Source: Bacilli bacterium (GTDB lineage: Bacteria > Bacillota_I > Bacilli_A > ML615J-28 > CAG-313). Taken from it: DNA of 15,898 nucleotides. The notes beneath the pieces are model-generated. The model ran no database searches, was not told the origin of the DNA, and saw only the letters and a program-made list of their open reading frames with translations. The stretch lies in the NCBI GenBank assembly GCA_900770645.1, contig CAAGKY010000029.1:1-15898 (forward strand), given 5' to 3'. This document shows, in pieces, positions 1-7,073 of the stretch (within the stretch, counting starts at the first letter, position 1; every line of letters starts with the position of its first letter). A program made the position numbers and the translations under genes.

Positions 1-512
1 CAACAGGTGGGGTAATGGAAGCTGCATTAAGAACTGCTTACTTTGCTTTAACAGGTAAAGAACACGAAGCAATCAAATTCGAAGAAGTTCGTGGTATGAA
101 GGGATTAAAAGAAGCTTCATTCAATATCGCTGGTAAAGAAATTAAAGTTGCTATCGCATCTGGTATGAGAAATGCTAAAGTATTATTAGATCAAATGAGA
201 GCAGGAACTAGCCCTTATACATTCATCGAAATCATGGGATGCCCTGGTGGATGTGTAAACGGTGGAGGTCAACCTTATGTTAAACCTGCATTCTTACCTA
301 ATGAAGATGCTGATATTTTAGATACATACCGTGATAAACGTGCTCAAGCTTTATATTCAGAAGATGAAAGACAAGCTGCTCGTCAATCTCACAATAATAA
401 ACAAATCCAACAATTATATAAAGAATTCTTAGGTGAACCTAACTCTCATAAAGCTCATAAGTTATTACATACTTCTTATAAAGCTAAAGTAAGATTCCCA
501 GAAGGAAAATAA
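1..512 (+). CDS. hydA: [FeFe]-hydrogenase catalytic subunit, C-terminal part (5' truncated by window)
   Basis: This is the end of the iron-only hydrogenase large subunit, which interconverts protons and H2 at the H-cluster in the cytoplasm, usually coupled to ferredoxin or NAD(P)H. The frame is open from the window edge (TGGVMEAALRTAYFALTGKE near the start), so the ATG at 15 is internal. The third H-cluster loop is intact: EIMGCPGGCVNGGGQP at about 225-275, whose two cysteines ligate the cluster. The first two cysteine loops (TSCCP and MPC types) would lie upstream, outside the window. The tail carrying SHKAHKLLHTSY is typical of the HydA/HndD-type enzymes of anaerobic Firmicutes. A strong terminator follows 10 bases after the TAA. 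Whether it is a monomeric enzyme or part of a multi-subunit electron-bifurcating complex cannot be judged from this fragment. Confidence 0.95.
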   Translation, partial: TGGVMEAALRTAYFALTGKEHEAIKFEEVRGMKGLKEASFNIAGKEIKVAIASGMRNAKVLLDQMRAGTSPYTFIEIMGCPGGCVNGGGQPYVKPAFLPNEDADILDTYRDKRAQALYSEDERQAARQSHNNKQIQQLYKEFLGEPNSHKAHKLLHTSYKAKVRFPEGK

Positions 513-522
513 TTGGTAAATT

Positions 523-554
523 AAAGAGATATTCAATTTGAATATCTCTTTTTA
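523..554 (+). terminator. Intrinsic terminator after the hydrogenase gene
   Basis: The arms AAAGAGATATTC (523-534) and GAATATCTCTTT (540-551) are perfectly complementary around a five-base loop and run straight into a T-rich tail. It begins 10 bases after the stop codon. Confidence 0.9.
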
Positions 555-576
555 TATTCTAAAAAACATAAAATAT

Positions 577-605
577 TTGCTAAAAAAGAAAAAATAAGGT
601 ATAAT
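577..605 (+). promoter_or_regulatory. Sigma-A-type promoter for the HAD/TPR operon
   Basis: A -35-like TTGCTA at 577-582 and a consensus -10 TATAAT at 600-605 are separated by 17 bp. The start codon follows about 30 bases downstream, with AAAGGAG at 623-629. Confidence 0.75.
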
Positions 606-635
606 TATTAAAAAGGGGATTTAAAGGAGTTATTT

Positions 636-1496
636 ATGAGTGAAAATACTAAAAAACCAATTATAGCTTTAATGTATGATTTTGATAAAACTTTATGTGC
701 TAAAGATATGCAAGAATATAGTTTTATACCAAGTATTGGTATGAACGCAAATGAATTTTGGAGTGAAGCAAATCGTATTTCTGTTAAAAGTGATATGGAT
801 AAGATTCTCGCATATATGTACTTAATGATTAAACAAGCTAAGAAAAATGATATACCTATTACTAAAGAATCTTTCCAAGCATTAGGGGGAGATGTAGTAT
901 TATTTAAAGGCGTTAAAGGGTGGTTTAAAAGAATTAACAAAATAGGAGAAGAAAATGGCGTTCAAATAGAACACTATATTTTATCTTCAGGTTTAAAAGA
1001 AATCATTGAAGGTACACCAATCGCAAAAGAGTTTAAAAAGATATATGCATGTGAATTCCACTATAATGAAAGAGGAAATGCCGATTGGCCACAACATGCG
1101 GTTAACTTTACTACTAAAACACAATACTTATTTAGAATTTCTAAAGGGGTTTTAGATGTTTTAGATGATGTTAAATTAAATACAAATATGGCTGATGAAG
1201 AACGTCGTATTCCTTATCGTAACATGATTTATTTAGGAGATGGAATTACTGATGTTCCATGTATGAAACTTGTTAAACAATATGGTGGACAATCAATCGC
1301 AATCTATCAAAAGAAATTTAAATCAAAAGTTGAAGTATTATTACGTGATGAACGTGTAAACTATATATGTGAGGCTGATTATACTGAAGGTTCTGAACTT
1401 GATTCAATTATTAAATTAATTATTAAGAAAATGTCAGTAGTTGATGAATTATCAGCAATTTCAGTTAAACAACGAAAAGAAATGGAGATTGAATAA
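636..1496 (+). CDS. HAD-superfamily phosphatase (phosphoserine-phosphatase-like)
   Basis: A predicted cytoplasmic phosphohydrolase of 286 aa. HAD motif I is DFDKTL at residues 15-20, with Asp15 the expected nucleophile and Asp17 the general acid. A motif II serine lies in YILSSGL (114-120). Lys161 or Lys170 could serve as the motif III lysine. Motif IV is LGDGITD (200-206), supplying the Mg2+-binding aspartates. The long insertion between motifs I and II resembles the C1-type cap of phosphoserine-phosphatase-like members, but the substrate cannot be named from sequence. The ATG at 636 has a good Shine-Dalgarno (AAAGGAG, 623-629). The next gene starts on the base after the TAA, so the two are almost certainly co-transcribed and probably translationally coupled. 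Confidence 0.88.
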   Translation: MSENTKKPIIALMYDFDKTLCAKDMQEYSFIPSIGMNANEFWSEANRISVKSDMDKILAYMYLMIKQAKKNDIPITKESFQALGGDVVLFKGVKGWFKRINKIGEENGVQIEHYILSSGLKEIIEGTPIAKEFKKIYACEFHYNERGNADWPQHAVNFTTKTQYLFRISKGVLDVLDDVKLNTNMADEERRIPYRNMIYLGDGITDVPCMKLVKQYGGQSIAIYQKKFKSKVEVLLRDERVNYICEADYTEGSELDSIIKLIIKKMSVVDELSAISVKQRKEMEIE

Positions 1497-2492
1497 ATGG
1501 CAAATAATGATATTATTACTTTTATTAAGAATAATTTAAATCATGATTTTGAACATGACTTTAATTATTTATTAAAAGAATTAATTCATTATCAGTCCCT
1601 TGTTGGTGGAGAAGAAATTGTAAAAGAAATATTTGATATTATCAAAACAGATTTAGGAATAGAAGGGCTTAATAGGTTAAAAGAAATTGAAACTAAAGCT
1701 TTTAATGAAAGAATTAACAAATATAATGAAGGTATTAAACTAGTTAGAGAGCACAAAAATAAAGAGGCTTTGGATATTTTTGTTAACTTAATTGATACTT
1801 TTGGTGTTAAATTTAGTGATGATGCACCTATATATAATTTTCAAAATATTGTTGAAAGTATTATTAATAATCAATTAAAACAACCAGATGTTAAGTCGTT
1901 TAAACAAATTAGAGAACCAATTGCGGGATACTACTTTCACTGTGCATTAATCTTTTTTCAAGAAAAAGATTTTGAAGAATGCTCAAAAATGTTAGACAAA
2001 GTATTGAAATTTAATCCAGTATATGTAGAAGGCTTATTATTAAAATCTGAATGTTGCTTAAAAGAAGGGTATTCAAATCTTTTTTTAGAACTAGTAAATG
2101 AAGCCTTAACAGTCGCATATACAAGATCACAACTCGCAAAATGTTATTTTTTACTTGGTAAATATTATTTAGATTTAGGTTTTATAGAATTAGCTCTAGC
2201 TTTATTAATAACAAGTAAAGGCAGTGAACAAACAGTTTTTATTGATTCACTGATTAAAGATGCTGCAGTTGGTAAACCATTACCATATGAATCAACTGAA
2301 AAAATTAAAGAATGTATAGTTAATAATAACATTCAATTTGGACCTAACCCTAAAATTATAATGATTATTTCTAAATTAATTGAAGAAGCAAGAAAGAGAA
2401 AAGATGTCAAACTGTTACGTTTCTTATTAAGAATACAGGTAGATTTAACAAAAGATAAAAAATTAGAAAATGAATTAAAATCACTAGAATAA
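1497..2492 (+). CDS. TPR-like helical repeat protein, unknown function
   Basis: A 331-aa cytoplasmic protein without signal peptide or membrane segments, almost entirely predicted alpha-helical. Helix pairs resembling tetratricopeptide repeats are visible at about residues 72-103 (RINKYNEGIKLV, then NKEALDIFVNLI) and 143-192. The second is the clearest, with a W/Y-A-F-Y-like pattern in AGYYFHCALIFFQEKDFEEC and LDKVLKFNP; another pair lies near 213-240. Such repeats normally mediate protein-protein contacts. The ATG directly abuts the stop of the HAD phosphatase gene, with only a GGAG at 1484-1487 inside that gene, so translation is probably coupled and the two products may act together (inference). 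I do not recognise a named family. A terminator follows immediately. Confidence 0.8.
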   Translation: MANNDIITFIKNNLNHDFEHDFNYLLKELIHYQSLVGGEEIVKEIFDIIKTDLGIEGLNRLKEIETKAFNERINKYNEGIKLVREHKNKEALDIFVNLIDTFGVKFSDDAPIYNFQNIVESIINNQLKQPDVKSFKQIREPIAGYYFHCALIFFQEKDFEECSKMLDKVLKFNPVYVEGLLLKSECCLKEGYSNLFLELVNEALTVAYTRSQLAKCYFLLGKYYLDLGFIELALALLITSKGSEQTVFIDSLIKDAAVGKPLPYESTEKIKECIVNNNIQFGPNPKIIMIISKLIEEARKRKDVKLLRFLLRIQVDLTKDKKLENELKSLE

Positions 2493-2520
2493 GTTAGAAT
2501 TAAGTTTCTAACTTTTTTTA
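2491..2520 (+). terminator. Intrinsic terminator after the TPR gene
   Basis: AAGTTAGAA (2491-2499) pairs with TTCTAACTT (2506-2514) around a six-base loop and is followed by a run of T. The left arm overlaps the last bases of the TAA stop codon. Confidence 0.88.
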
Positions 2521-2521
2521 A

Positions 2522-2550
2522 TTGACTTTTTTAATTAAATAATATATACT
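2522..2550 (+). promoter_or_regulatory. Sigma-A promoter of the metal-uptake operon
   Basis: TTGACT at 2522-2527 and TATACT at 2545-2550 are separated by exactly 17 bp. An overlapping TATAAT at 2550-2555 would need a 22-bp spacer and is less likely to be the -10. The predicted start site near 2557 lies inside the palindromic operator listed next. Confidence 0.75.
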
Positions 2551-2552
2551 AT

Positions 2553-2573
2553 AATTGAAACTGAGTCTCAATT
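2553..2573. promoter_or_regulatory. Palindromic operator, probable binding site of the Fur/Zur-family regulator
   Basis: ATTGAAACTGAGTCTCAAT (2554-2572) is a 19-bp inverted repeat about a central G with a single mismatched pair; flanking A/T extends it to 21 bp. Its 9-1-9 layout and length match operators of Fur-family repressors. It starts three bases downstream of the -10, over the expected start site, where a bound repressor would block transcription. The downstream gene encodes a Fur-family protein, so autoregulation is inferred. The half-site is not the textbook Bacillus Zur, Fur or PerR box. Confidence 0.7.
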
Positions 2574-2590
2574 TTAATTTGGAGGTCCCT

Positions 2591-3016
2591 ATGCAAATCA
2601 AAGGATATAATACTAAACAAAAAACAATTATTATAGATATGTTAAAGAATAATAAAGATCGTCATTTAACGGCAGATGAAATGCTTAAAATCTTAGATGA
2701 AATGCATTCACCAGTTGGTAAAGCAACATTATATCGTTTCTTAGATGTTTTGGTATCTACTGGAGATTTGCGTAAATATATTAATTTAGATGGCGAAAAA
2801 GCGTGTTATCAGTACATAGAAGAAGGCAAGTGTCACTCTCATTATCATTTAAAATGCATTGAATGTGGTGAATTAATTCATATGAATTGTGACCATTTAG
2901 ATAAAATACAAGCTCATGTACTAGAAGAACATGGATTTGATGTAGATCCGGCTCGTATTGTTTTATATGGTACATGTGGAAAATGTAGGGAGGTACTTAA
3001 TGAGAAAAATAATTAG
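2591..3016 (+). CDS. zur: Fur-family metal-responsive repressor (Zur-like)
   Basis: A 141-aa DNA-binding regulator that senses a metal ion, most likely Zn2+ given that the following genes encode a zinc/manganese-type uptake system. The N-terminal winged helix spans about residues 1-80, with the recognition-helix region SPVGKATLYRFLDVL (40-54). The C-terminal metal and dimerisation domain has a His-rich strand HSHYH (82-86), the structural-zinc cysteines CIEC (89-92) and CGKC (129-132), and further His/Asp/Glu. The start at 2591 is chosen because GGAGG sits at 2581-2585. An in-frame TTG at 2555 would start inside the operator and has no ribosome binding site. The 3' end overlaps the next gene by 17 bases. 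Zur is inferred from context; Fur or PerR specificity is not excluded. Confidence 0.88.
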   Translation: MQIKGYNTKQKTIIIDMLKNNKDRHLTADEMLKILDEMHSPVGKATLYRFLDVLVSTGDLRKYINLDGEKACYQYIEEGKCHSHYHLKCIECGELIHMNCDHLDKIQAHVLEEHGFDVDPARIVLYGTCGKCREVLNEKNN

Positions 3017-3911
3017 CGTATTTATTATTTTAATGTGTTTTCTGTTTCTTTCTAGTTGTAAAAATACTATAGATAGTGAAAAGTTAAATATTGTAACTAC
3101 AATATTTCCAATATACGATATTGTAAGAAGTATTAGTGATGATACAGTAAATATTGATTTGATGATATCTCCAGGCCAAGATATACATTCTTATGATCCA
3201 TCAACTGATGATATTATTAATGTAAAAAAATCTGATTTATTTATTTACATCGGAGATAATATGGAAACATGGGTTCCAGATTTAACAAAAAATGAAAAAG
3301 ATATGTTCGTTTTAGAAATTGCACATGACGAAAGAATTAAGCTTTCTTCCTTAGAACATCATGAACATCACGAACATGATCATAACGTAGATATGCACAT
3401 TTGGACTAATCCATACTATGTTTTGATAATGGTTGAATTAATTGCGAATGCGTTAATTGAAGTGAATCCTAGTTACAAAGAGTTGTATAAAAGTAATGCT
3501 TTAGAATATACTCAAGAAGTAAATAAAATAATTGATGATATTAACGAAATAGTTGATAATAAAAAAAGAGACACTTTGTATTTTGGAGCACCATTTGCAT
3601 TCTATTATTTTACAACTACATTTGGGTTAGAACATAAAACAGTTTATGATACATGTTCCATTGAAGTAGAACCAACTATTGATAAAATTCTTTCTATCAA
3701 TAAAGAAATAATTGAAAATAATGTCCCTGTAGTATACACTAAAGAATTATTAAATGATAATATTGCGAGAAAATTAATAGAAGGTTCTGATGCTAAATTA
3801 ATGATACTACATTCTGGACATAATGTGAGCAGTAGTGATTTTGAAAAAGGAATTACATTCCTTGAAATTTGGCGAAATAATATAGAAGCGTTAAAGGAGG
3901 GGTTACTATGA
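3000..3911 (+). CDS. znuA: Metal ABC transporter substrate-binding lipoprotein (ZnuA/TroA family)
   Basis: The extracellular zinc- or manganese-capturing component of the ABC importer, 303 aa. It has a lipoprotein signal peptide with lipobox LSSC and Cys20 as lipidation site. The SBP fold begins at NIVTTIFPIYDIV (30-42). Likely metal ligands are His63 (IHSYDP) and His133 (DMHIWTNP). A His-rich loop HHEHHEHDH (120-128) is the usual zinc-scavenging loop. Where the family generally has a third ligand in 'HxAFgYF', this protein has APFAFYYF (197-204), so that histidine is replaced. The late ETEP-like IEVEP (221-225) and HSGHNV (271-276) fit a clostridial-type subfamily I recall with the same substitution. 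The ATG at 3000 has GGGAGG at 2988-2993 inside the regulator gene. The stop is TGA, overlapping the ATPase start (ATGA) and followed in frame by TAA. Confidence 0.88.
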   Translation: MRKIISVFIILMCFLFLSSCKNTIDSEKLNIVTTIFPIYDIVRSISDDTVNIDLMISPGQDIHSYDPSTDDIINVKKSDLFIYIGDNMETWVPDLTKNEKDMFVLEIAHDERIKLSSLEHHEHHEHDHNVDMHIWTNPYYVLIMVELIANALIEVNPSYKELYKSNALEYTQEVNKIIDDINEIVDNKKRDTLYFGAPFAFYYFTTTFGLEHKTVYDTCSIEVEPTIDKILSINKEIIENNVPVVYTKELLNDNIARKLIEGSDAKLMILHSGHNVSSSDFEKGITFLEIWRNNIEALKEGLL

Positions 3912-4597
3912 TAAAAACAGAGAATTTAGTGATAGGTTATGATAATAAAGTAGTACTAAAAAATGTAAATATTAATATTACCGAGGGTGAATATGTTTGT
4001 ATCGTTGGACAAAATGGTAGTGGTAAATCAACTCTTTTAAAAACAATGTTAGGGTTAAATAAACCAATTGATGGGAAAATAACAATTGATGACAAAGTAT
4101 CGATAGGGTATGTTCCACAAAGATTACAAATTCAACAAGACTTCCCTGCGACAGTGTTAGAAATTGTAATGTCTGGGTGCTTAAAGAAAATGAAGTGGTT
4201 TCCGTTTTATACTAAAAAAGAAAAAATGTTAGCTTCAAAATATTTAAAAATGCTACAAATATCCTCGCTTAAAAATAAATCTTTTTCAGAATTATCAGGT
4301 GGACAACAACAAAGAGTATTGATTGCTAGAGCGTTATGCGCAACAAATAAAGTATTGTTCTTAGATGAACCTTTTACAGCTTTAGATACAATTACAGTTT
4401 TAAAACTATATAGTGTTTTAAGAAAAATAAACAAAGAAGAAAAAGTAACAATTGTTCTAATTACTCATGATATTGAAGATATCTTAAGATATGTAACAAG
4501 AGTTATTCAAATCGATGAAACAATTGTTTTTGATGGATCTAAAGAAGATTATTTAGAATCTCCATTTATAAATGAAATAAAAGGAGGTATTGAATAA
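3908..4597 (+). CDS. znuC: Metal ABC transporter ATP-binding protein
   Basis: The cytoplasmic ATPase that powers the metal importer, 229 aa, the usual length for ZnuC/AdcC-type subunits. Walker A is GQNGSGKST (34-42), the Q-loop glutamine is Gln71 (VPQR), the ABC signature is LSGGQQQR (129-136), Walker B is VLFLDEP (149-155), followed by the D-loop TALD, and the switch histidine is His187 (ITHD). All catalytic elements are present. The start overlaps the substrate-binding gene by 4 bases (ATGA), and AAGGAGG lies at about 3894-3900. Its TAA overlaps the permease ATG (TAATG). Confidence 0.93.
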   Translation: MIKTENLVIGYDNKVVLKNVNINITEGEYVCIVGQNGSGKSTLLKTMLGLNKPIDGKITIDDKVSIGYVPQRLQIQQDFPATVLEIVMSGCLKKMKWFPFYTKKEKMLASKYLKMLQISSLKNKSFSELSGGQQQRVLIARALCATNKVLFLDEPFTALDTITVLKLYSVLRKINKEEKVTIVLITHDIEDILRYVTRVIQIDETIVFDGSKEDYLESPFINEIKGGIE

Positions 4598-5424
4598 TGA
4601 TATTAGCATCAATAGTTGAAATTATAAAATACATGAAAGAGCCACTATTAGTTGGGTTATTACTATCTATTAGTGCATCAATTGTAGGAGTTATCTTAGT
4701 ATTAAAAAGATACTCTATGATTGGTGATGGATTATCACATGTCGGTTTTGGAGCTTTTGCGATTGCACTTGCTTTAAACCAACAACCAATTGTAGTAGCA
4801 CTACCAATCGTAGTAATTGCCGCATATGTCTTATTAAGAATAGGTGAAAGCAAAAAACTTAAAGGAGATGCAGCTATTGCGGTAATATCAAGTGGAGCAC
4901 TTGCAGTTGGATATTTAGTAGGTAATTTATCTAATGGCTTCTCTGCCGATATCGCAAGTTATATGTTTGGTAGTATTACAACAGCTACTAAACAAGATTT
5001 ATATTACATTTTACCATTAACAATTTTAATATTATTGTTATTCTTATTATTCCAAAATCGTATATTTGCAGTTACGTTTGATGAATCATTTGCGAAAGCA
5101 ATGGGAATTCAAACAAGAATTTATAATATTGGTTTATCCATTATTACTGCAGTAATTGTCGTTTTAGGAATAAGAATAATGGGAACATTATTAATTTCAA
5201 GTTTAATTATATTCCCTGCTTTATCAGCTATGAGAATATTTAAACGCTTCAAGTGGACAGTTTGGGCATCAATGATAATTTCAATCATATGTTTTTTAAT
5301 TGCTTTCTTTGCGTTTACTCAATACTCATCCGCATCAAGTATTGTATTAGTTAATTTAATCTTCTATATATTTGCATCAGTATTCTCGGTTATAAAAAGA
5401 AAAAGAGAAGCTAAAAAGAATTAA
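4597..5424 (+). CDS. znuB: Metal ABC transporter permease (ABC-3 family)
   Basis: The membrane channel of the importer, 275 aa, with roughly seven to eight hydrophobic segments spread over the whole chain. The conserved early cytoplasmic motif MIGDGLSHVGFGAFAIA (41-57) matches the 'SHa..G' signature of the zinc/manganese/iron-chelate ABC-3 permeases, and the C-terminus is basic (KRKREAKKN) as expected on the cytoplasmic side. The start overlaps the ATPase stop by one base, with AAAGGAGG at about 4580-4587. With the preceding lipoprotein and ATPase it makes a complete importer. Zinc is favoured over manganese by the His-rich loop of the binding protein and the Fur-type regulator. Confidence 0.92.
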   Translation: MILASIVEIIKYMKEPLLVGLLLSISASIVGVILVLKRYSMIGDGLSHVGFGAFAIALALNQQPIVVALPIVVIAAYVLLRIGESKKLKGDAAIAVISSGALAVGYLVGNLSNGFSADIASYMFGSITTATKQDLYYILPLTILILLLFLLFQNRIFAVTFDESFAKAMGIQTRIYNIGLSIITAVIVVLGIRIMGTLLISSLIIFPALSAMRIFKRFKWTVWASMIISIICFLIAFFAFTQYSSASSIVLVNLIFYIFASVFSVIKRKREAKKN

Positions 5425-5440
5425 ATATAGGAGGTATCAA

Positions 5441-5941
5441 ATGATAAACGAATATAAAATTACTCGAAAACTAATGATGTCATGGGCAAAAGAGTGGTAT
5501 TTTGTTGGTAAAAAAAGTATTTTTAATTTTATTATTCTATGTTTAAATGGAGTAATAGGACTTTTACTTACAATTACTTTGTTAATTGTAGGTGGAGATA
5601 TAGGACAATGGTGTATAGCTATATTATGTTTATTTGTATTTATTTTTGGTATTTTTATTGCCAGATTTTTACAAATGTCAAATAGTTATAAGATGCATGT
5701 AAACATATATGGAGTTCCCGAGTGGAATAGAACAACAAAGTTTACTGATGAAGAAATAATTATTCAAGACCATACATCTATGACAAAAGTTCAATATCAA
5801 AGTATCAAACAAATAAAAGAAAAGAATAATGTAATTATGTTATTTATAAGTGATAATGCTGCTATTCGTCTTTACAAGGATGCTTTTATTGATGGTTCTT
5901 GGGAAGAATGTAAAATTATGATTAACAATATGCGTAAATAA
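5441..5941 (+). CDS. Small membrane protein, YcxB-like
   Basis: A 166-aa protein with two adjacent membrane helices (about 28-51 and 56-77) and a soluble C-terminal half of alternating beta strands (FTDEEIIIQDHTSMTKVQYQ, then a short helix EECKIMINN). This arrangement, two helices followed by a small pleckstrin-like C-terminal domain, recalls YcxB-like proteins of Firmicutes, whose function is unknown. It follows the permease by 16 bases with a strong TAGGAGG at 5428-5434 and lies before the operon terminator, so it is probably controlled by the same metal-responsive operator. A role in metal homeostasis is only suggested by this position. Confidence 0.65.
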   Translation: MINEYKITRKLMMSWAKEWYFVGKKSIFNFIILCLNGVIGLLLTITLLIVGGDIGQWCIAILCLFVFIFGIFIARFLQMSNSYKMHVNIYGVPEWNRTTKFTDEEIIIQDHTSMTKVQYQSIKQIKEKNNVIMLFISDNAAIRLYKDAFIDGSWEECKIMINNMRK

Positions 5942-5979
5942 AAGACTGGATAAAATCTATAATTTATATAGAATAAGTA

Positions 5980-6014
5980 AAATAAACCTCCCTTTAAAAG
6001 GGAGGTTTATTTAA
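5980..6014. terminator. Bidirectional terminator between metal operon and Fic gene
   Basis: A 16-bp perfect inverted repeat (arms 5980-5995 and 5997-6012, core CCTCCC/GGGAGG) with A-rich and T-rich ends on both sides, so it can stop transcripts from either direction. The right arm includes the last codon and stop of the Fic gene (6007-6012). Confidence 0.9.
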
Positions 6015-6987
6015 TATATTTTTGATTTTTACTATTAGGTTTGTCAATAATAGTCATTCTAATTAGCCCATTTTCAATAGCCGGGTTTAGGTAAGTGTTG
6101 CGTAATGTTTCTTTAGACTTTATATTTAGTCTTTTCATAATTTCATTAGCAGAATAAGGTATGTTATCTTCTAAAACCGATAATAATTTATTTACTTGAT
6201 CAGATATATTTTCGCATTCTCTTTGGATATTAAATAAGATATCATCTAATGTAGAGTCTATTACAGTTAACATAAATTCAATAAAATCATTTGATTTTCC
6301 AATGCTATGGCATAAAGCAATTTTGTTATAATATTCATGTTGATATTTTTGAATAAAAGATTCAATAGGAATGTACTCGAAAACTGGTTTCCATTTACAT
6401 AATAATATATTTTGCCAAAGTCTAGCTAATCTACCATTTCCATCGCTAAAAGGGTGAATGAACACAAATTCATAATGAAAGATACAAGATTTAATCAACA
6501 TTGGAGTTTCTTCATCATTTTTTAACCACTTAAATAAATCTTTCATTAATGTGGGAACTAGATCATGTGGAGGAGCCACAAAAATCACCTTGCTGCCATC
6601 AAATACACCTTCACCATGATTACGATATTTTCCAGGTAAGTCACAAACAGAATTTGTAAGAAGAAAGTGTGCTTTTAGTAAATCTTGTTCACTATAACCA
6701 TCAAAATTAGTTATATTACTATATGCATTATACGCATTCTTAACTTCTTGAATTTCTTTTAATGGACCTAAGACAACCTTCCCTTCAATGACATCTTTTA
6801 CTTGATTTAGAGATAATGAATTTGCTTCAATGGCTAAAGAAGAATGAATAGATTTAATTTTATTATTTCTTCTTAAAATAGGCATTCTTTTTAGTGAATT
6901 AAAAGAATTTATTTTACCTACTTTTTCAGTGATAGAAATCGATAAAGTTAACATTTTATTAGTAATTTCAAATGGTGATTTATACAT
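6007..6987 (-). CDS. Fic-domain protein with C-terminal winged helix (probable AMP transferase)
   Basis: A 326-aa Fic/DOC-family enzyme, expected to transfer AMP from ATP to a hydroxyl group on a target protein. The catalytic loop is complete: HPFSDGNGRLAR (178-189), with His178 catalytic and the DGNGR anion-binding segment. An inhibitory-helix motif of the class II ([S/T]xxxE) kind is visible at SSLAIEAN (49-56), Glu54 being the inhibitory glutamate, with Ala where Gly is usual. The beta-hairpin flap region is around GSKVIFVAPP (131-140). After about residue 265 a winged-helix-like segment follows (SANEIMKRLNIKSKETLRN). The start at 6987 is chosen for its GGAG (6996-6999); an in-frame TTG at 7017 lies upstream of it and overlaps the spacer of the predicted promoter. 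The target protein cannot be named. Confidence 0.9.
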   Translation of the reverse strand: MYKSPFEITNKMLTLSISITEKVGKINSFNSLKRMPILRRNNKIKSIHSSLAIEANSLSLNQVKDVIEGKVVLGPLKEIQEVKNAYNAYSNITNFDGYSEQDLLKAHFLLTNSVCDLPGKYRNHGEGVFDGSKVIFVAPPHDLVPTLMKDLFKWLKNDEETPMLIKSCIFHYEFVFIHPFSDGNGRLARLWQNILLCKWKPVFEYIPIESFIQKYQHEYYNKIALCHSIGKSNDFIEFMLTVIDSTLDDILFNIQRECENISDQVNKLLSVLEDNIPYSANEIMKRLNIKSKETLRNTYLNPAIENGLIRMTIIDKPNSKNQKYIK

Positions 6988-7005
6988 AATATCATCTCCA
7001 TTATT

Positions 7006-7034
7006 ATTATAACACAAATGTTTGTTTTTATCAA
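7006..7034 (-). promoter_or_regulatory. Promoter of the Fic gene
   Basis: Read on the minus strand, TTGATA (7034-7029) and TATAAT (7011-7006) are 17 bp apart. The predicted start near 6999 lies on the Shine-Dalgarno, giving a leader of only about 12 bases. The spacer holds an imperfect-looking but symmetric ACAAATGTTTGT (7014-7025), a 5-2-5 inverted repeat that might be an additional regulator site. Confidence 0.75.
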
Positions 7035-7037
7035 GTT

Positions 7038-7071
7038 ATCTTGCTTAAATCTTGCTTAAAATGTTACTTAA
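7038..7071. repeat. Three tandem 11-bp direct repeats upstream of the Fic promoter
   Basis: ATCTTGCTTAA occurs at 7038-7048 and again, directly abutting, at 7049-7059. A third copy matching 9 of 11 bases (ATGTTACTTAA) follows one base later at 7061-7071. The array fills the gap between the upstream gene's stop codon and the -35 of the Fic promoter, so it sits where an activator would bind, with roughly one helical turn per repeat. Confidence 0.75.
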
Positions 7072-7073
7072 TT

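Noticed and set aside
2555..2590. In-frame TTG upstream of the Fur-family regulator that would lengthen it by 12 residues
   Set aside because: It lies inside the palindromic operator at the predicted transcription start and has no ribosome binding site, while the ATG at 2591 has GGAGG five bases upstream.
4566..4853. Open frame of 95 codons on the minus strand inside the permease gene
   Set aside because: It lies entirely opposite well-conserved transporter genes, has no ribosome binding site and resembles no family; a by-product of the hydrophobic coding strand.
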